This document shows positions 16,352 through 25,390 of a stretch of 64,000 nt of DNA, piece after piece. A model generated the notes under the pieces. It worked only from the letters and a program-made list of their open reading frames with translations. It searched no databases and was not told the origin of the DNA. Each line of letters starts with the position of its first letter. The first letter of the stretch is position 1. The DNA comes from a bacterium (GTDB taxonomy: Bacteria > Hinthialibacterota > Hinthialibacteria > H5-UNCL2). A program made the position numbers and the translations under genes. The stretch spans positions 248,001 through 312,000 of the forward strand of contig JABTUV010000002.1 in assembly GCA_015075175.1 (NCBI GenBank), written 5' to 3'.

Positions 16352-19255
16352 GTGACTGGGGTGCATCGAGGGAGCCGTTGGCCGCGTGTGGGGGTAGCGC
16401 TTTGTCTCTGGATGGCGCTGTGCTTGCCTGCGCGGCTGGACGCAACCATCTATTACGTGGACGCCACGGGAGGGAGCGATTCCAACCCGGGGACGAGTGA
16501 GGCTCTGCCCTGGCGCACGCTGGACAAGGTCAACCGGCGCACGTTCCAACCCGGCGACGCGATCCTGTTGGCGCGCGGCCGGGTGTGGCGGGAGCAGTTG
16601 ACGGTCCCCTCGTCGGGTGGTCCTGATGCGCCCATCGTCTTCAGCGCCTACGGCGTGGGTGAACGGCCCAAAATCCTCGGCAGCAACGTGGTGTCCGGCT
16701 TTCAGGTGTACAGCGCCTCCGCCCTGCGCGCCCCCTGGCCCTACAGCACCAGCGTGGTTTACTTCGACGATCAGCGCGGGCGCAAGCAGACGAGCCTCGC
16801 CGCGCTCGCGCAACCCGGCGACTGGTACTGGCAGTCGGGCGAGCTGTTCGTCTATCCCGGCAGCTTCACGACCGTCGAAGCGGCCCGCCGTGAGTACGTC
16901 ATCAAGTGCATCAACCGCCATTACGTGGTCTTCGACGAGCTCTGGCTGGGGCGGGGCAGTTACATCACGTTCGACCTCTTCACCGGCCAGAACATCGTGG
17001 TCCGCAACTGCGACATCCACGGCTCGGCTTCGGGCAGTCCCAATTTCCGGGTAGGCGCGGCGGTCAACGGTCTCCTGGTGGAGCATTGCACCTTCGGGCG
17101 GCCCGAGGACGAGAGTTTCTCGGGCCGACGGCTCTTGGAGATGGGCGCGGCCGGCTCGCCCGGCCTGGGCGGCAACTGGATCGTGCGCAACTGCACCTTC
17201 CACTGGACCACGGAAAACGACACCGGCCTCATCGGCAACGACTGGGCGCTGGGGGTGATGGGCGTGCGCCAGGGCAACGTGCTGATCGACGAGTGCGCCT
17301 TTCACAACATCGAGGACGACGGCGTCTACATCTCCGGCAACGACACCGCGGGCGCCATCATGGTGCAAAACTGCTACGTGGTCAACGCCGGCAACGCGGG
17401 CATTCGCACCTGGAACCAGCAGGGGACGCTGGGCGGCCCGGTGATCATCCACAAGAACAAGGTGCAGGGCTGCGGCTTCGCCCACAACGACGCCATGGGT
17501 ATCCACATCAACTCCACCTGGAGTCCCACGCTGGTCGAGTACAACGAGGTCTGGGGCGGGCGCAACCTCGACCCCAACGCCGAGGACGGCGGCGGCATCG
17601 CCATCGACGGCGACAGCCGGGGCGCCGTCGTGCGCTACAACCTGGTGCACGACAATTTCGGCAAGGGCATCTACGTCTACGGCATCAGCGGCCCCAGCTT
17701 CAACCACGTCGTGCATCACAACGTGGTCTACAACAATGATTGCGGCATCACCGTGAGCGGCAACTGGAACGCGCCCGTCAGCAACGTACTGGTGCACAAC
17801 AACACGTGCTACAAGAACTACAATGGGCCGACCATGGGGCCCAATTACGACACGGAAATCCTGGTGGGGCCGTACGCCAGCGCAGTTGACTTGCGCAACA
17901 ACATTCTTTACTCGTCCAGCAGCACGCCCACGTACTACCTGATCGAGAACTCGCTGGGCGCCATCACGGCGGATTACAACCTGGTGTTTCGGGAGGGGGG
18001 CGGCGCCATCGCGCGCAGCAGTACCAGCGGATTTCGGACTTACGCGCAGTGGCGGGCGCTTGGCTATGACGCCTCGGGGATCAACGCGGACCCGTTGTTC
18101 GTCAACCCGGGGTTGTTTGATTTCCGGTTGACCAGCGGCTCGCCGGCGCGGGACGCGGGCGACACGGTCCCGTTTCTCCTGGATTTCCTGGGCGTTTTGA
18201 TACCGCAGGGGCCCAAGTTCGACATGGGGGCGTACGAGTACGGGAATGGCTCGGAACCGACGCCGACGCCCACGGTGGATCCGACCATCACGCCCTCGCC
18301 GACCCACACGGCGACGCCGACGCCTACGGTGGATCCGACCATCACGCCCACGCTGCCGCCGGCGGGCTGGAGCGACGTGTGGCACGTGGTCGAGCAGACG
18401 AGCGCGACCATCTCGCGCAACTCACTGACCAACCGGAACTTCCGCAATTGGATCAAGGGCGCCTACGTGCACGCTTCGGCGCCGGCGGTGCGGCTGCGTC
18501 TGCGCGGCGCTACCGCGGGCACGGGTACCTTCGTGGACAACGTGACCATCGGCCGCCGGGCGGTGAGCGGCGATCCCTATGACTTCGCCGCGCCTCCCAC
18601 GGTCGTGACCTTCAATGATGCGCCCTACGTGCTGGTACCGCCCAATACCACCGTGTACAGCGATCCGGTCGCCTTTCCCGTCGAGGCAGGCGCCGACTAC
18701 ATCGTGGCCATGTACTTGGAGGGCAGCGAATTGATCCCGCTGTGGAACCAGTCCGGCACGATTCACGGATACAGCCGCAATGTAGCGGAGAACCAGACCG
18801 GCATGGTCAACGTGTCGGGCTACAACGAGGTGTACTCGATTTACATCGTCGAGGCCCTCGAGGGAACCAGCCAGCCGGTCGCCACGCCCACGCCCACGCC
18901 TCTGCCGGACACGGGCCAGCCGCCGACGTGGGCCGGCCCGCGCGCCGTGCTCTTGCCGGCCAATTCCGGTTTCCACGAAAGCGCAATCGAGCTGTCGCAG
19001 TACGCCTGGGATGACGCCACGCCCCGCAACCTCCTGCAGTTCGGCCTCGTGTCGCAGGACAACTTCGTCGCAATCGGCGTGGAAGTTCAGGTGACCGGCC
19101 GCGTCCGCGCGTCGGTCCAACCCGAGGCGAGGGGAACCAATCACGTCGTTTTTGCCATTCAGGATGTGGCGGGAAACGCGACCGAAGTGGGGATCGATTT
19201 TGTCATTATGGGCGCAACGTCGGTACCGGCGGGAGTCTGGAACCTCCTGCGCTGA
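16352..19255 (+). CDS. Secreted right-handed beta-helix protein with Pro-Thr linkers and a NWIKG module
   Basis: 967 residues. GTG at 16352 or 16361 precedes a signal peptide (VALCLWMALCLPARLDA). The mature protein starts TIYYVDATGGSDSNPGT, the usual opening of secreted beta-helix proteins of the polysaccharide lyase type, and continues with many N-rich coils (NIEDDGVYISGNDTAG, NDAMGIHINSTW, DPNAEDGGGIAIDGDSRG). The helix closes with DMGAYEYG near residue 630. A Pro-Thr linker (about 635-670) leads to a ~165-residue module (about 672-837) containing NFRNWIKG, a second short linker, and an Ig-like domain ending VPAGVWNLLR. No lyase catalytic residues can be assigned. It is a clear paralogue of the next gene downstream. 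Confidence 0.85.
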   Translation: MTGVHRGSRWPRVGVALCLWMALCLPARLDATIYYVDATGGSDSNPGTSEALPWRTLDKVNRRTFQPGDAILLARGRVWREQLTVPSSGGPDAPIVFSAYGVGERPKILGSNVVSGFQVYSASALRAPWPYSTSVVYFDDQRGRKQTSLAALAQPGDWYWQSGELFVYPGSFTTVEAARREYVIKCINRHYVVFDELWLGRGSYITFDLFTGQNIVVRNCDIHGSASGSPNFRVGAAVNGLLVEHCTFGRPEDESFSGRRLLEMGAAGSPGLGGNWIVRNCTFHWTTENDTGLIGNDWALGVMGVRQGNVLIDECAFHNIEDDGVYISGNDTAGAIMVQNCYVVNAGNAGIRTWNQQGTLGGPVIIHKNKVQGCGFAHNDAMGIHINSTWSPTLVEYNEVWGGRNLDPNAEDGGGIAIDGDSRGAVVRYNLVHDNFGKGIYVYGISGPSFNHVVHHNVVYNNDCGITVSGNWNAPVSNVLVHNNTCYKNYNGPTMGPNYDTEILVGPYASAVDLRNNILYSSSSTPTYYLIENSLGAITADYNLVFREGGGAIARSSTSGFRTYAQWRALGYDASGINADPLFVNPGLFDFRLTSGSPARDAGDTVPFLLDFLGVLIPQGPKFDMGAYEYGNGSEPTPTPTVDPTITPSPTHTATPTPTVDPTITPTLPPAGWSDVWHVVEQTSATISRNSLTNRNFRNWIKGAYVHASAPAVRLRLRGATAGTGTFVDNVTIGRRAVSGDPYDFAAPPTVVTFNDAPYVLVPPNTTVYSDPVAFPVEAGADYIVAMYLEGSELIPLWNQSGTIHGYSRNVAENQTGMVNVSGYNEVYSIYIVEALEGTSQPVATPTPTPLPDTGQPPTWAGPRAVLLPANSGFHESAIELSQYAWDDATPRNLLQFGLVSQDNFVAIGVEVQVTGRVRASVQPEARGTNHVVFAIQDVAGNATEVGIDFVIMGATSVPAGVWNLLR

Positions 19256-19273
19256 CAGGCAGGAATGCCTGTC
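19254..19273. terminator. Hairpin after the first beta-helix gene
   Basis: GACAGGCA-GGAA-TGCCTGTC is a perfect 8-bp stem overlapping the stop codon, followed by CCCACCCGG rather than a T run. It may act as a terminator or RNA-stabilising hairpin, or be a dispersed repeat. Confidence 0.4.
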
Positions 19274-19304
19274 CCACCCGGAACCGGATGCGGTGCACTT
19301 TTTT

Positions 19305-19333
19305 TTGCAATCGACCGCGGCGTGCCGTATAAT
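19305..19333 (+). promoter_or_regulatory. Strong promoter of the second beta-helix gene
   Basis: TTGCAA (19305-19310) and a consensus TATAAT (19328-19333) are 17 bp apart. A ~150-nt 5' leader follows, containing GTCCT-TAATTT-AGGAC (19377-19392) and CTCCCTC-GAGAGGG. This is the best -10 match noticed in the window. Confidence 0.65.
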
Positions 19334-19487
19334 GTTGCCGAGCGTCGGGAGAGCGTATTCCCACAAGGTCATAATGTCCTTAATTTAGGACAGTTAGCGC
19401 TTCGGCGTTGATCTCCCTCGAGAGGGAAGAAGGTCGGGGCGTGCGCCCACACCCGATCGGGACGCAACTATTCGAGGTCGAACCGGA

Positions 19488-22400
19488 ATGGGCCAGAGAG
19501 CCAGCGGCGTCGCCGTGTGCGCGCCGGGTCGGATGTGGGCAGGCTTGTTTCTCGCGCTAGTACTGACGACAGCGGGAGCGGCGACGTACTACGTGGATTC
19601 GGCCGCCGGCAACGATACCAATGCGGGAACTTCCCAGGCCGCCCCGTGGCGAACCTTGGGCAAGGTCGGGGCGACCTCGCTGCAACCCGGCGACATGGTC
19701 CTCTTGAAACGCGGGGCGACCTGGCGCGAGGAGCTGCGCGTGCCCGTCTCCGGTCTCCCGGGGGCGCCCATCACCTTCAGCAACTACGGCTCCGGGCCGC
19801 TTCCCCTCGTGAATGGTTCCGACCTGGTCACCGGCTTCTCGCTCTACTCGGGGAACGTGTGGCGAGCCGCCGTTGCCTGGCAGCCGTACAGCGTCTACTT
19901 CAACGACGCCCGTGGTCGCCCCTGCGCCAGCCTGGCGGAAGTCACGAGCCCCCTGGACTGGTTCTGGGCCTCCAACTATCTCTACGTGTATTCCGCCAGC
20001 GACCCGGATACGGAATTTGCCCGCGTCGAAGCGGGTCGGCGCGATTACGGCATCAACAGCAACCAGAAGAGCTACCTGGTCTTCGACGGGCTGGAAACCG
20101 GGCGGACCAACTATATCGCCTTCAACGTGTTCGCGGGGCAGGGCATCACGATCCGCAACTGCAACGTTTACAGCGGCCGGCTGGAGCAATCCAATCTGCG
20201 CGTGGGCGCGGCGGTCAAAGGTCTCCTGGTCGAGAATTGCGTGTTCGGGCGTCCCAGCGACTCCGATTATTCCGGCCATCGCCTGATCGAGATCGGCCAG
20301 GCGGGGACCATCGGCTCCGGCGGCGACTGGACCGTGCGCAACTGCACCCTCCACTGGACGGTCGAGACCGACCTCGGCCTGGTCGGCAGCGACTTCGGCA
20401 TCAGCGTCCTCGGCTGCCGCTCGGGCAACGTCCTCATCGAGGGCAACTCCCTCTACAACATCGAGGACGACGGCATCTATCTCTCCAACAATGACACCAC
20501 CGGAACCGTGATTGTGGAGAACAATTACGTCTACAAGGCGGGCAACTCGGGCATCCGCATCTGGACCCAGAAAGGGGTCCTGGGCGGGCTGTTCTTCATT
20601 CGCCACAATCGCGTGGAGGCCTGCGGTTACCTGCACAACGACGCCATGGGCATCCACCTCAACGGGAGTACCAACCCGCTGGTGGTCGAGCACAACGAAA
20701 TCTGGAACTGCCGCAACCTGGACCCCAACGAGGACGACGGCGGCGGCATCGGCATCGACGCCGACAGCCGGAACGTCACGCTGCGCTACAACCGCATCCA
20801 CGACAACTACGGCAAGGGCGTTTTCGTCTACGCCATCGGCGGCGGCCACTCGACCAACCACAAGATCCACCACAACCTCGTCTGGGCCAACGATTCGGGC
20901 ATCATCATCAGCGGCCAGTCGTCGTCTACCCAGGCGCGCAACGTCGAGGTTTACAACAACACCTGTTACAAGAACTACAACGGGCCCGCAAAAGGCCCCA
21001 ACTACGACTGCGAAATCCTGATCGGGCCGGACGCGCAGAACATCACGGTCAAGAACAACATCCTGTACTCCAGCGATTCGGGCTACGCGTATTTCTTCTT
21101 TGAGCGCAACCTCTCGGGGATCGTGATCGACTACAACTGCGTGTACAAGGACGCGGGGGATTACGTCGCCAACGGCAGCAACATCGGGCGGCGGACGTGG
21201 ACGCGCTGGCTCCTGTTGGGCTATGACGCGCACGGCAAGAACGCCAACCCGCAGCTGGTGGACGCGGCGGGGGGCGACTTCCGCATCGCGTCCACCTCGC
21301 CCGCGCGGGATGCGGGCACGTCGCTTGGCATTTCGTTCGACATCGTAGGAACGGTGATTCCGACGGGACCGGCGCCGGACATGGGGGCGTACGAGTACAC
21401 CACGGCGCCGGCGCCCACGGCGACGCCCACGCCCACGTCCACTAGTTCCGGGGCGGGCACAGCCACCCCGACTCCCACGCGCACGAATACCCCCACGCCG
21501 ACTCACACCAGCACGCCGCCGGCCGCGGCCACGCCGACCCCGACGCCTACGCGCACCCCGACGCCCACGCCTACCGCGACCAGCACGCCTTCCAGCGGCT
21601 GGCAGACGATCTGGAGCGCGGCCGGACAGACCGGCGCCATTCCCAGCTTGAACTCGCTCTCCAATCGCAATTTCCGCGACTGGATCAAGGGCGCGGCGGT
21701 CACGCGCAGCGCCGACAGCATCCGGCTGGCCCTGCGCGGCCCGGCCGCCGGTTCTCCCACGACCGTGGACGCCGTCAGCATCGGACGGCGCGCCGCCGCC
21801 GGCGACCTTTACGACTTCGCCGCTGCGCCTGCCATCGTGACCTTCGGCGGCAGCCGCAGCGTGGTCCTGCCGCCGGGCACGACCGTCTACTCCGACCCGC
21901 TGCTCTTCGGGATGATCCCGGGCCAGGATTACATCGTGGCGCTGTATCTGGCCGGCACGGAGTACCTCACGCAATGGACGCAGTCGGGCAGCGTGCAGTC
22001 GCATGGGCGCGCGGTTGCGGCTGACGAAACGTTGATCGTCAATGCCGCCGGCTACACCGAGCACTCCAGCATCTTTCTCGTCGAGTCCATCGAGGGCGCT
22101 CAGAATCCCACCCCCACGCCCAGCCAGACGCCCACGCCCACGCCGACCTGGACGCATACCTCCACTTGGACGCCCACGGCGACTTGGACGGCCACCGCGA
22201 CGTTTACGCCGACTTGGACCAGCACGCCCACGCCCACGCCGGTGCCGGAAGGCAGCTGGCAGGAGATGTGGAGCGCATCGGGCCAGACGGGCATGCCCAC
22301 TCCGCTGCGCAACTCGCTCACGGACCGCAACATCCGCAACTGGATTCGGGGCGGGACCATCTCCGGCGGCGCGGCGCTGGTGCGGGTGCGCTTGCGCGGC

Positions 22401-23324
22401 GCCTGGGGAATGACCGGGACCTTTGTCGACAACGCCAGCATCGGGCCGCGGGCGACGGTCGGCGACGGTTACGACTTCGCCGACCCGCCGCTGGTCCTGA
22501 CCTTCCAGGGCGCGCCCGGCGTGGCCATCGGTCCGGACGAAATCGTTTACAGCGATCCCGTACTTCTCAATCTGACGCCCGGCGTCGATTACCTGGCGGC
22601 TGTCTATCTGGGCGGTTCCACGCTTATGCCCTACTGGACGGAGAGCGGCGCGGTCCACAGTTACCATCGCACGGCGGCGCAAAGCGAGACCGAACTCGTG
22701 GACGTGTCGGGCTACTTCAGTACGGCCGGGGTGTACGTGGTCGAGGCGATCGAGGGCTATGTCCCGCCGCCGCCGACGGCGACGCCCACGCCGACCCCGA
22801 CGCCGCTGGTCGTGACCTGGACCACGCTGTGGCAGGCGGGTTCGCAGACGGGAGCGCAACCCAGCGGCAACTTCCTGTCGGACCGCAACTTCCGCAACTG
22901 GATCAAGGGCGACCGGATCGGGTCGGGCGCGCCGGTAGTGCGCTTGCGGCTGCGCGGACATGCTTCGCAGGCGACGCACCTCGACGCCGCCGCCGTCGGG
23001 CTGCGGGCGGCCGGTTCGGCCAACTACGCCGCCGCCCCGGTGGCCGTGACCTTCGGCGGTTCGCCGGCGGTCGAGATTCCCGCCGACGACGTGGTCTACA
23101 GCGACCCGATCCCGTTCAGCGTCGCGCCGGGCGTGGACCTTCTGGTAGCGCTCTACCTCGCGGGCGGAGAGTACATGGCGCAGTGGACCCAGAGCGGTTC
23201 CACCAACAGTTACAGCCGCACCATCGCCCTCGACCAGACGGAGCCTGCTGACGGTGTCCGGTTACACGGCGCTTTCCAGCGTTTGTGCTGGAGGCCATCG
23301 AGGGCAGCGGACGACCTGCCGTAA
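19488..23324 (+). CDS. Secreted beta-helix protein with three NWIKG modules; C-terminus frame-broken
   Basis: 1278 residues from the ATG at 19488, with a signal peptide (WAGLFLALVLTTAGA) and the same ATYYVDSAAGNDTNAGTS opening as its upstream paralogue. The beta-helix (about 30-640) repeats the paralogue's motifs (NIEDDGIYLSNNDTTG, NDAMGIHLNGST, DPNEDDGGGIGIDADSRN) and ends DMGAYEYT. Then come three copies of the ~165-residue module at about 704-870, 922-1090 and 1111-1272, each with RNFRDWIKG, RNIRNWIRG or RNFRNWIKG and a VESIEG/VEAIEG end, separated by Thr-Pro linkers. The third copy loses its frame near 23250: LTVSGYTALSSV and VLEAIEGSGRPAV continue in other frames, so the annotated C-terminus is probably artefactual. 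Confidence 0.85.
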   Translation: MGQRASGVAVCAPGRMWAGLFLALVLTTAGAATYYVDSAAGNDTNAGTSQAAPWRTLGKVGATSLQPGDMVLLKRGATWREELRVPVSGLPGAPITFSNYGSGPLPLVNGSDLVTGFSLYSGNVWRAAVAWQPYSVYFNDARGRPCASLAEVTSPLDWFWASNYLYVYSASDPDTEFARVEAGRRDYGINSNQKSYLVFDGLETGRTNYIAFNVFAGQGITIRNCNVYSGRLEQSNLRVGAAVKGLLVENCVFGRPSDSDYSGHRLIEIGQAGTIGSGGDWTVRNCTLHWTVETDLGLVGSDFGISVLGCRSGNVLIEGNSLYNIEDDGIYLSNNDTTGTVIVENNYVYKAGNSGIRIWTQKGVLGGLFFIRHNRVEACGYLHNDAMGIHLNGSTNPLVVEHNEIWNCRNLDPNEDDGGGIGIDADSRNVTLRYNRIHDNYGKGVFVYAIGGGHSTNHKIHHNLVWANDSGIIISGQSSSTQARNVEVYNNTCYKNYNGPAKGPNYDCEILIGPDAQNITVKNNILYSSDSGYAYFFFERNLSGIVIDYNCVYKDAGDYVANGSNIGRRTWTRWLLLGYDAHGKNANPQLVDAAGGDFRIASTSPARDAGTSLGISFDIVGTVIPTGPAPDMGAYEYTTAPAPTATPTPTSTSSGAGTATPTPTRTNTPTPTHTSTPPAAATPTPTPTRTPTPTPTATSTPSSGWQTIWSAAGQTGAIPSLNSLSNRNFRDWIKGAAVTRSADSIRLALRGPAAGSPTTVDAVSIGRRAAAGDLYDFAAAPAIVTFGGSRSVVLPPGTTVYSDPLLFGMIPGQDYIVALYLAGTEYLTQWTQSGSVQSHGRAVAADETLIVNAAGYTEHSSIFLVESIEGAQNPTPTPSQTPTPTPTWTHTSTWTPTATWTATATFTPTWTSTPTPTPVPEGSWQEMWSASGQTGMPTPLRNSLTDRNIRNWIRGGTISGGAALVRVRLRGAWGMTGTFVDNASIGPRATVGDGYDFADPPLVLTFQGAPGVAIGPDEIVYSDPVLLNLTPGVDYLAAVYLGGSTLMPYWTESGAVHSYHRTAAQSETELVDVSGYFSTAGVYVVEAIEGYVPPPPTATPTPTPTPLVVTWTTLWQAGSQTGAQPSGNFLSDRNFRNWIKGDRIGSGAPVVRLRLRGHASQATHLDAAAVGLRAAGSANYAAAPVAVTFGGSPAVEIPADDVVYSDPIPFSVAPGVDLLVALYLAGGEYMAQWTQSGSTNSYSRTIALDQTEPADGVRLHGAFQRLCWRPSRAADDLP

Positions 23325-23601
23325 CGGCGACGTCCCGTCGCCGGTCCCGTACCGCCGGCATCCCTGCCGGCAGGTGCAGCACGCTGCGCAACTACGGGAA
23401 CTTCACGACGACGCGCGCCTGGCAGCGCGCGGCGAGCGAGGCCAGACCCTCGTCGTACAGCGCGTCGGCGACTTGCGCGATGGGCTTGAATGTCCCCTCG
23501 CCGTTCTTGCCCGCGCCGTGCGGTAGGGAAGCCAGCGCGTCTGTGTGTTCTCTCGCGGACAAACCAGGTAATTCGCCGCCTCCCGGCCCGCCCGCAAGGG
23601 A

Positions 23602-23689
23602 GCAAAATGGGGTCAGCGCCTGTTTTTCCAGCGGGATGGGCGGTGTCTGAGAGTCCCTCGCGGAAAAACAGGCGCGGACCCCGTTTTGC
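23602..23689. repeat. 88-bp hairpin (28-bp arms) inserted in the rtcB-like gene
   Basis: The arms at 23602-23629 (GCAAAATGGGGTCAGC then GCCTGTTTTTCC) and 23662-23689 pair over 28 bp with two mismatches around a 32-nt loop. The gene's frame is open across the hairpin, adding residues from about QNGVRACFSARD to EKQALTPFC. It looks like a small non-autonomous mobile palindrome. Confidence 0.8.
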
Positions 23690-24239
23690 GTCGCGCCGTG
23701 GCGATGCACGAACATCCTGCGCCCGTCGATCTCCTCGTGTTCAACGTAGTTATGGGGAAAGTCGCAACCCCAGTGCACGGCGGTCTCGTCCAATCCCATC
23801 GCGGCCAGCGCGCGGCGGGCGATCTCGGCCCGATGGCGGCGCCCCAGGCTTGCACCGCGCGCGCGGCGGCGAGGAAGTGCCGGCCCGCCGCGCTGTCGGC
23901 CGGCAGTCGCGCAAAACGGCGTCCCATCTGCGCAAGCAGCATGGGATGGCGCGCGAGATGATACGCCAGCTCGCGGGCATGGCGCAGGCTGCGGCGCGGC
24001 TCGGCATACATGCGCCCGATCGTGCGTCCCAGGCGCCCTGAGCCGGCGTGGACCACGAGGAACCGTGCGCCCGTCTGGATCTGCGACGGCGCATCCAGCA
24101 CCTCCACGGCTTCCCAAATCTCGACGAAGTGGTTGCCCCCGCCGACGGCGCCGAAGTCATCGTGCGCCCGCTCCCGGTATCGTTGTGGAAGGAGGGAGTG
24201 GACGGACGCGTCGTCGCTCGCCGGTTCGCGGCGGCTATC

Positions 24240-24272
24240 CCCCTCAGACCCCCTGTCAAGGGGGGAGTATGC
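24240..24272. repeat. Poly-C hairpin inside the rtcB-like gene
   Basis: CCCCCTGTCAAGGGGGG with the flank ATCCCCCTCAGA matches the poly-C repeats at 8652, 15968, 16055 and 30633, but here it lies within coding sequence between the GCGM and GGGNHF regions. Confidence 0.75.
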
Positions 24273-24561
24273 CATGCCGCATTGACGCGGGATTGGAGGC
24301 GTGGCCACGAGTCCAGCGGGCGCGCGGCGTCGTCCAGCGCGATGACCAGCATCCCGCACCCCAGGCCGTGGTCGAGAAAGCCGGGAAAGAAACTCCCGCG
24401 AGGCGAGGACCGCGCCGGTGGGCGCGGCGTTGCGCTTCTTCAATGGAGGTCGGGAAGGGCGACGACCGCCTCCACGCCCGGCTGGCGCGCCCATTCCGAC
24501 AGGCGATCCAGGCTGCCGTCCGGCGGGATGAGCGACGGCGGGCAAAAGAGCCGCAGCCGGC

Positions 24562-25209
24562 TCAAGCCTCGTCTCCGAGGGGTTCGAGGGGCAACTGCAT
24601 TTCGTAGATACGGACCAGGTCGGCGATCTTCACCCGCGCGTCGGGGGCGAAGGCGGAGCGCCCATCGAAGGCAGCTAGGCCGATGTCTTCCAGGAGTTCC
24701 GCCACGTCGCGGTCCAAAAGCAGCGCCGTCGCCTTCAGGACCTTCAGGAGGCGCGCCTCCATGAGGATGCCGGCCTGCGCCCGCCGGGGCTTGCCGGTTG
24801 ACGGTGCCTCCTTCGCCAGGCCGTAGGCGCAGCGAAAATGCGCGACCTGGGCGCGGTCGGCGTCCGAGAGCGCGGGCACGTCGGACAGCGCGTGGAGCGA
24901 CAGTTGCTCGATGAGTCGCCCCAGGGTCGTCTTTTTGGCCTCGGCCAGGGCCTTGGCGACGGAAAGGAACCGATGCTCCAGGCGGACCCCCGTCTGGATG
25001 CGTTCGAAGTTACGCGCGCGGGTGGCGCGCCGCTTCTTGGGACGAATTGGCGGCCCGGGTTCCGGTGCGGATGCGAGCGGCTCGGGTTCGCTGACTGCGG
25101 TGCTGGCGGCCGGACTGGAGACCGCCGGCTCCTCCTCAACCTCAGGCGAAACCTCACCGGGAAAGAACGAGAGTTGGCCCGAAAGGTGGGCGCGGGAACG
25201 GTCGCGCAT
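24562..25209 (-). CDS. Unknown 215-aa protein with two ribbon-helix-helix-like segments
   Basis: ATG at 25209 has GGGAGG 9 nt upstream. The first ~75 residues are acidic and Pro/Ala-rich (likely disordered), ending in a basic patch (RPKKRRATRARNF). Two similar segments follow: TGVRLEHRFLSVAKALAEAK with TTLGRLIEQLSLHAL, and AGILMEARLLKVLKATALLL with DRDVAELLEDIGLAAF. Each has the strand-helix-helix look of a ribbon-helix-helix unit, so DNA binding is possible, but I recognise no family. The gene is translationally coupled to the RtcB-like gene by a TTGA overlap. Confidence 0.6.
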   Translation of the reverse strand: MRDRSRAHLSGQLSFFPGEVSPEVEEEPAVSSPAASTAVSEPEPLASAPEPGPPIRPKKRRATRARNFERIQTGVRLEHRFLSVAKALAEAKKTTLGRLIEQLSLHALSDVPALSDADRAQVAHFRCAYGLAKEAPSTGKPRRAQAGILMEARLLKVLKATALLLDRDVAELLEDIGLAAFDGRSAFAPDARVKIADLVRIYEMQLPLEPLGDEA

Positions 25210-25390
25210 GGGCTCTGCCTCCCTGGAAATGGCACGTCTCAAGTGCGGCGGTGGCCATCATATAGATGCAGGTACACGAGAAGTCAAGCGGGAATGCGCA
25301 TGGGCAGAATGGCCATGCCACTCGGGAGTACGACTGCTTGCTACCGTGTGGCGGCTCCCCGACACGTGGGGAACGCCCATGCCAAAACGA

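Larger units (their letters stand above)
23392..24565 (-). pseudogene. rtcB: RtcB-family RNA ligase homologue, frame-broken and carrying repeat insertions
   Basis: A TTG start at 24565 overlaps the upstream stop (TTGA). Family motifs occur in order but in different frames: VEAVVALPDLH, GCGMLVIALDDA (metal-binding Cys), GAVGGGNHFVEIWEAVEV, VVHAGSGRLGRTIG, WGCDFPHNYVEHEEIDG, MFVHRHGAT and SLPHGAGK (the guanylylated His loop). RtcB joins RNA 2',3'-cyclic phosphate ends to 5'-OH ends. Two palindromic repeats lie inside the gene: an 88-bp hairpin after HRHGAT, read through in frame, and a poly-C hairpin near 24250. The C-terminal part after HGAGK is shorter than in active enzymes. Together these argue for decay, although indel errors also contribute. 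Confidence 0.7.

Noticed and set aside
16265-18385. 706-codon minus-strand frame opposite the first beta-helix gene
   Set aside because: It is low-complexity valine/aspartate-rich antisense of the N-rich beta-helix repeats; similar shadows lie opposite all four beta-helix genes.
19557-22979. 1140-codon minus-strand frame opposite the second beta-helix gene
   Set aside because: Length comes from the same antisense effect; no domain, start signal or promoter supports it.
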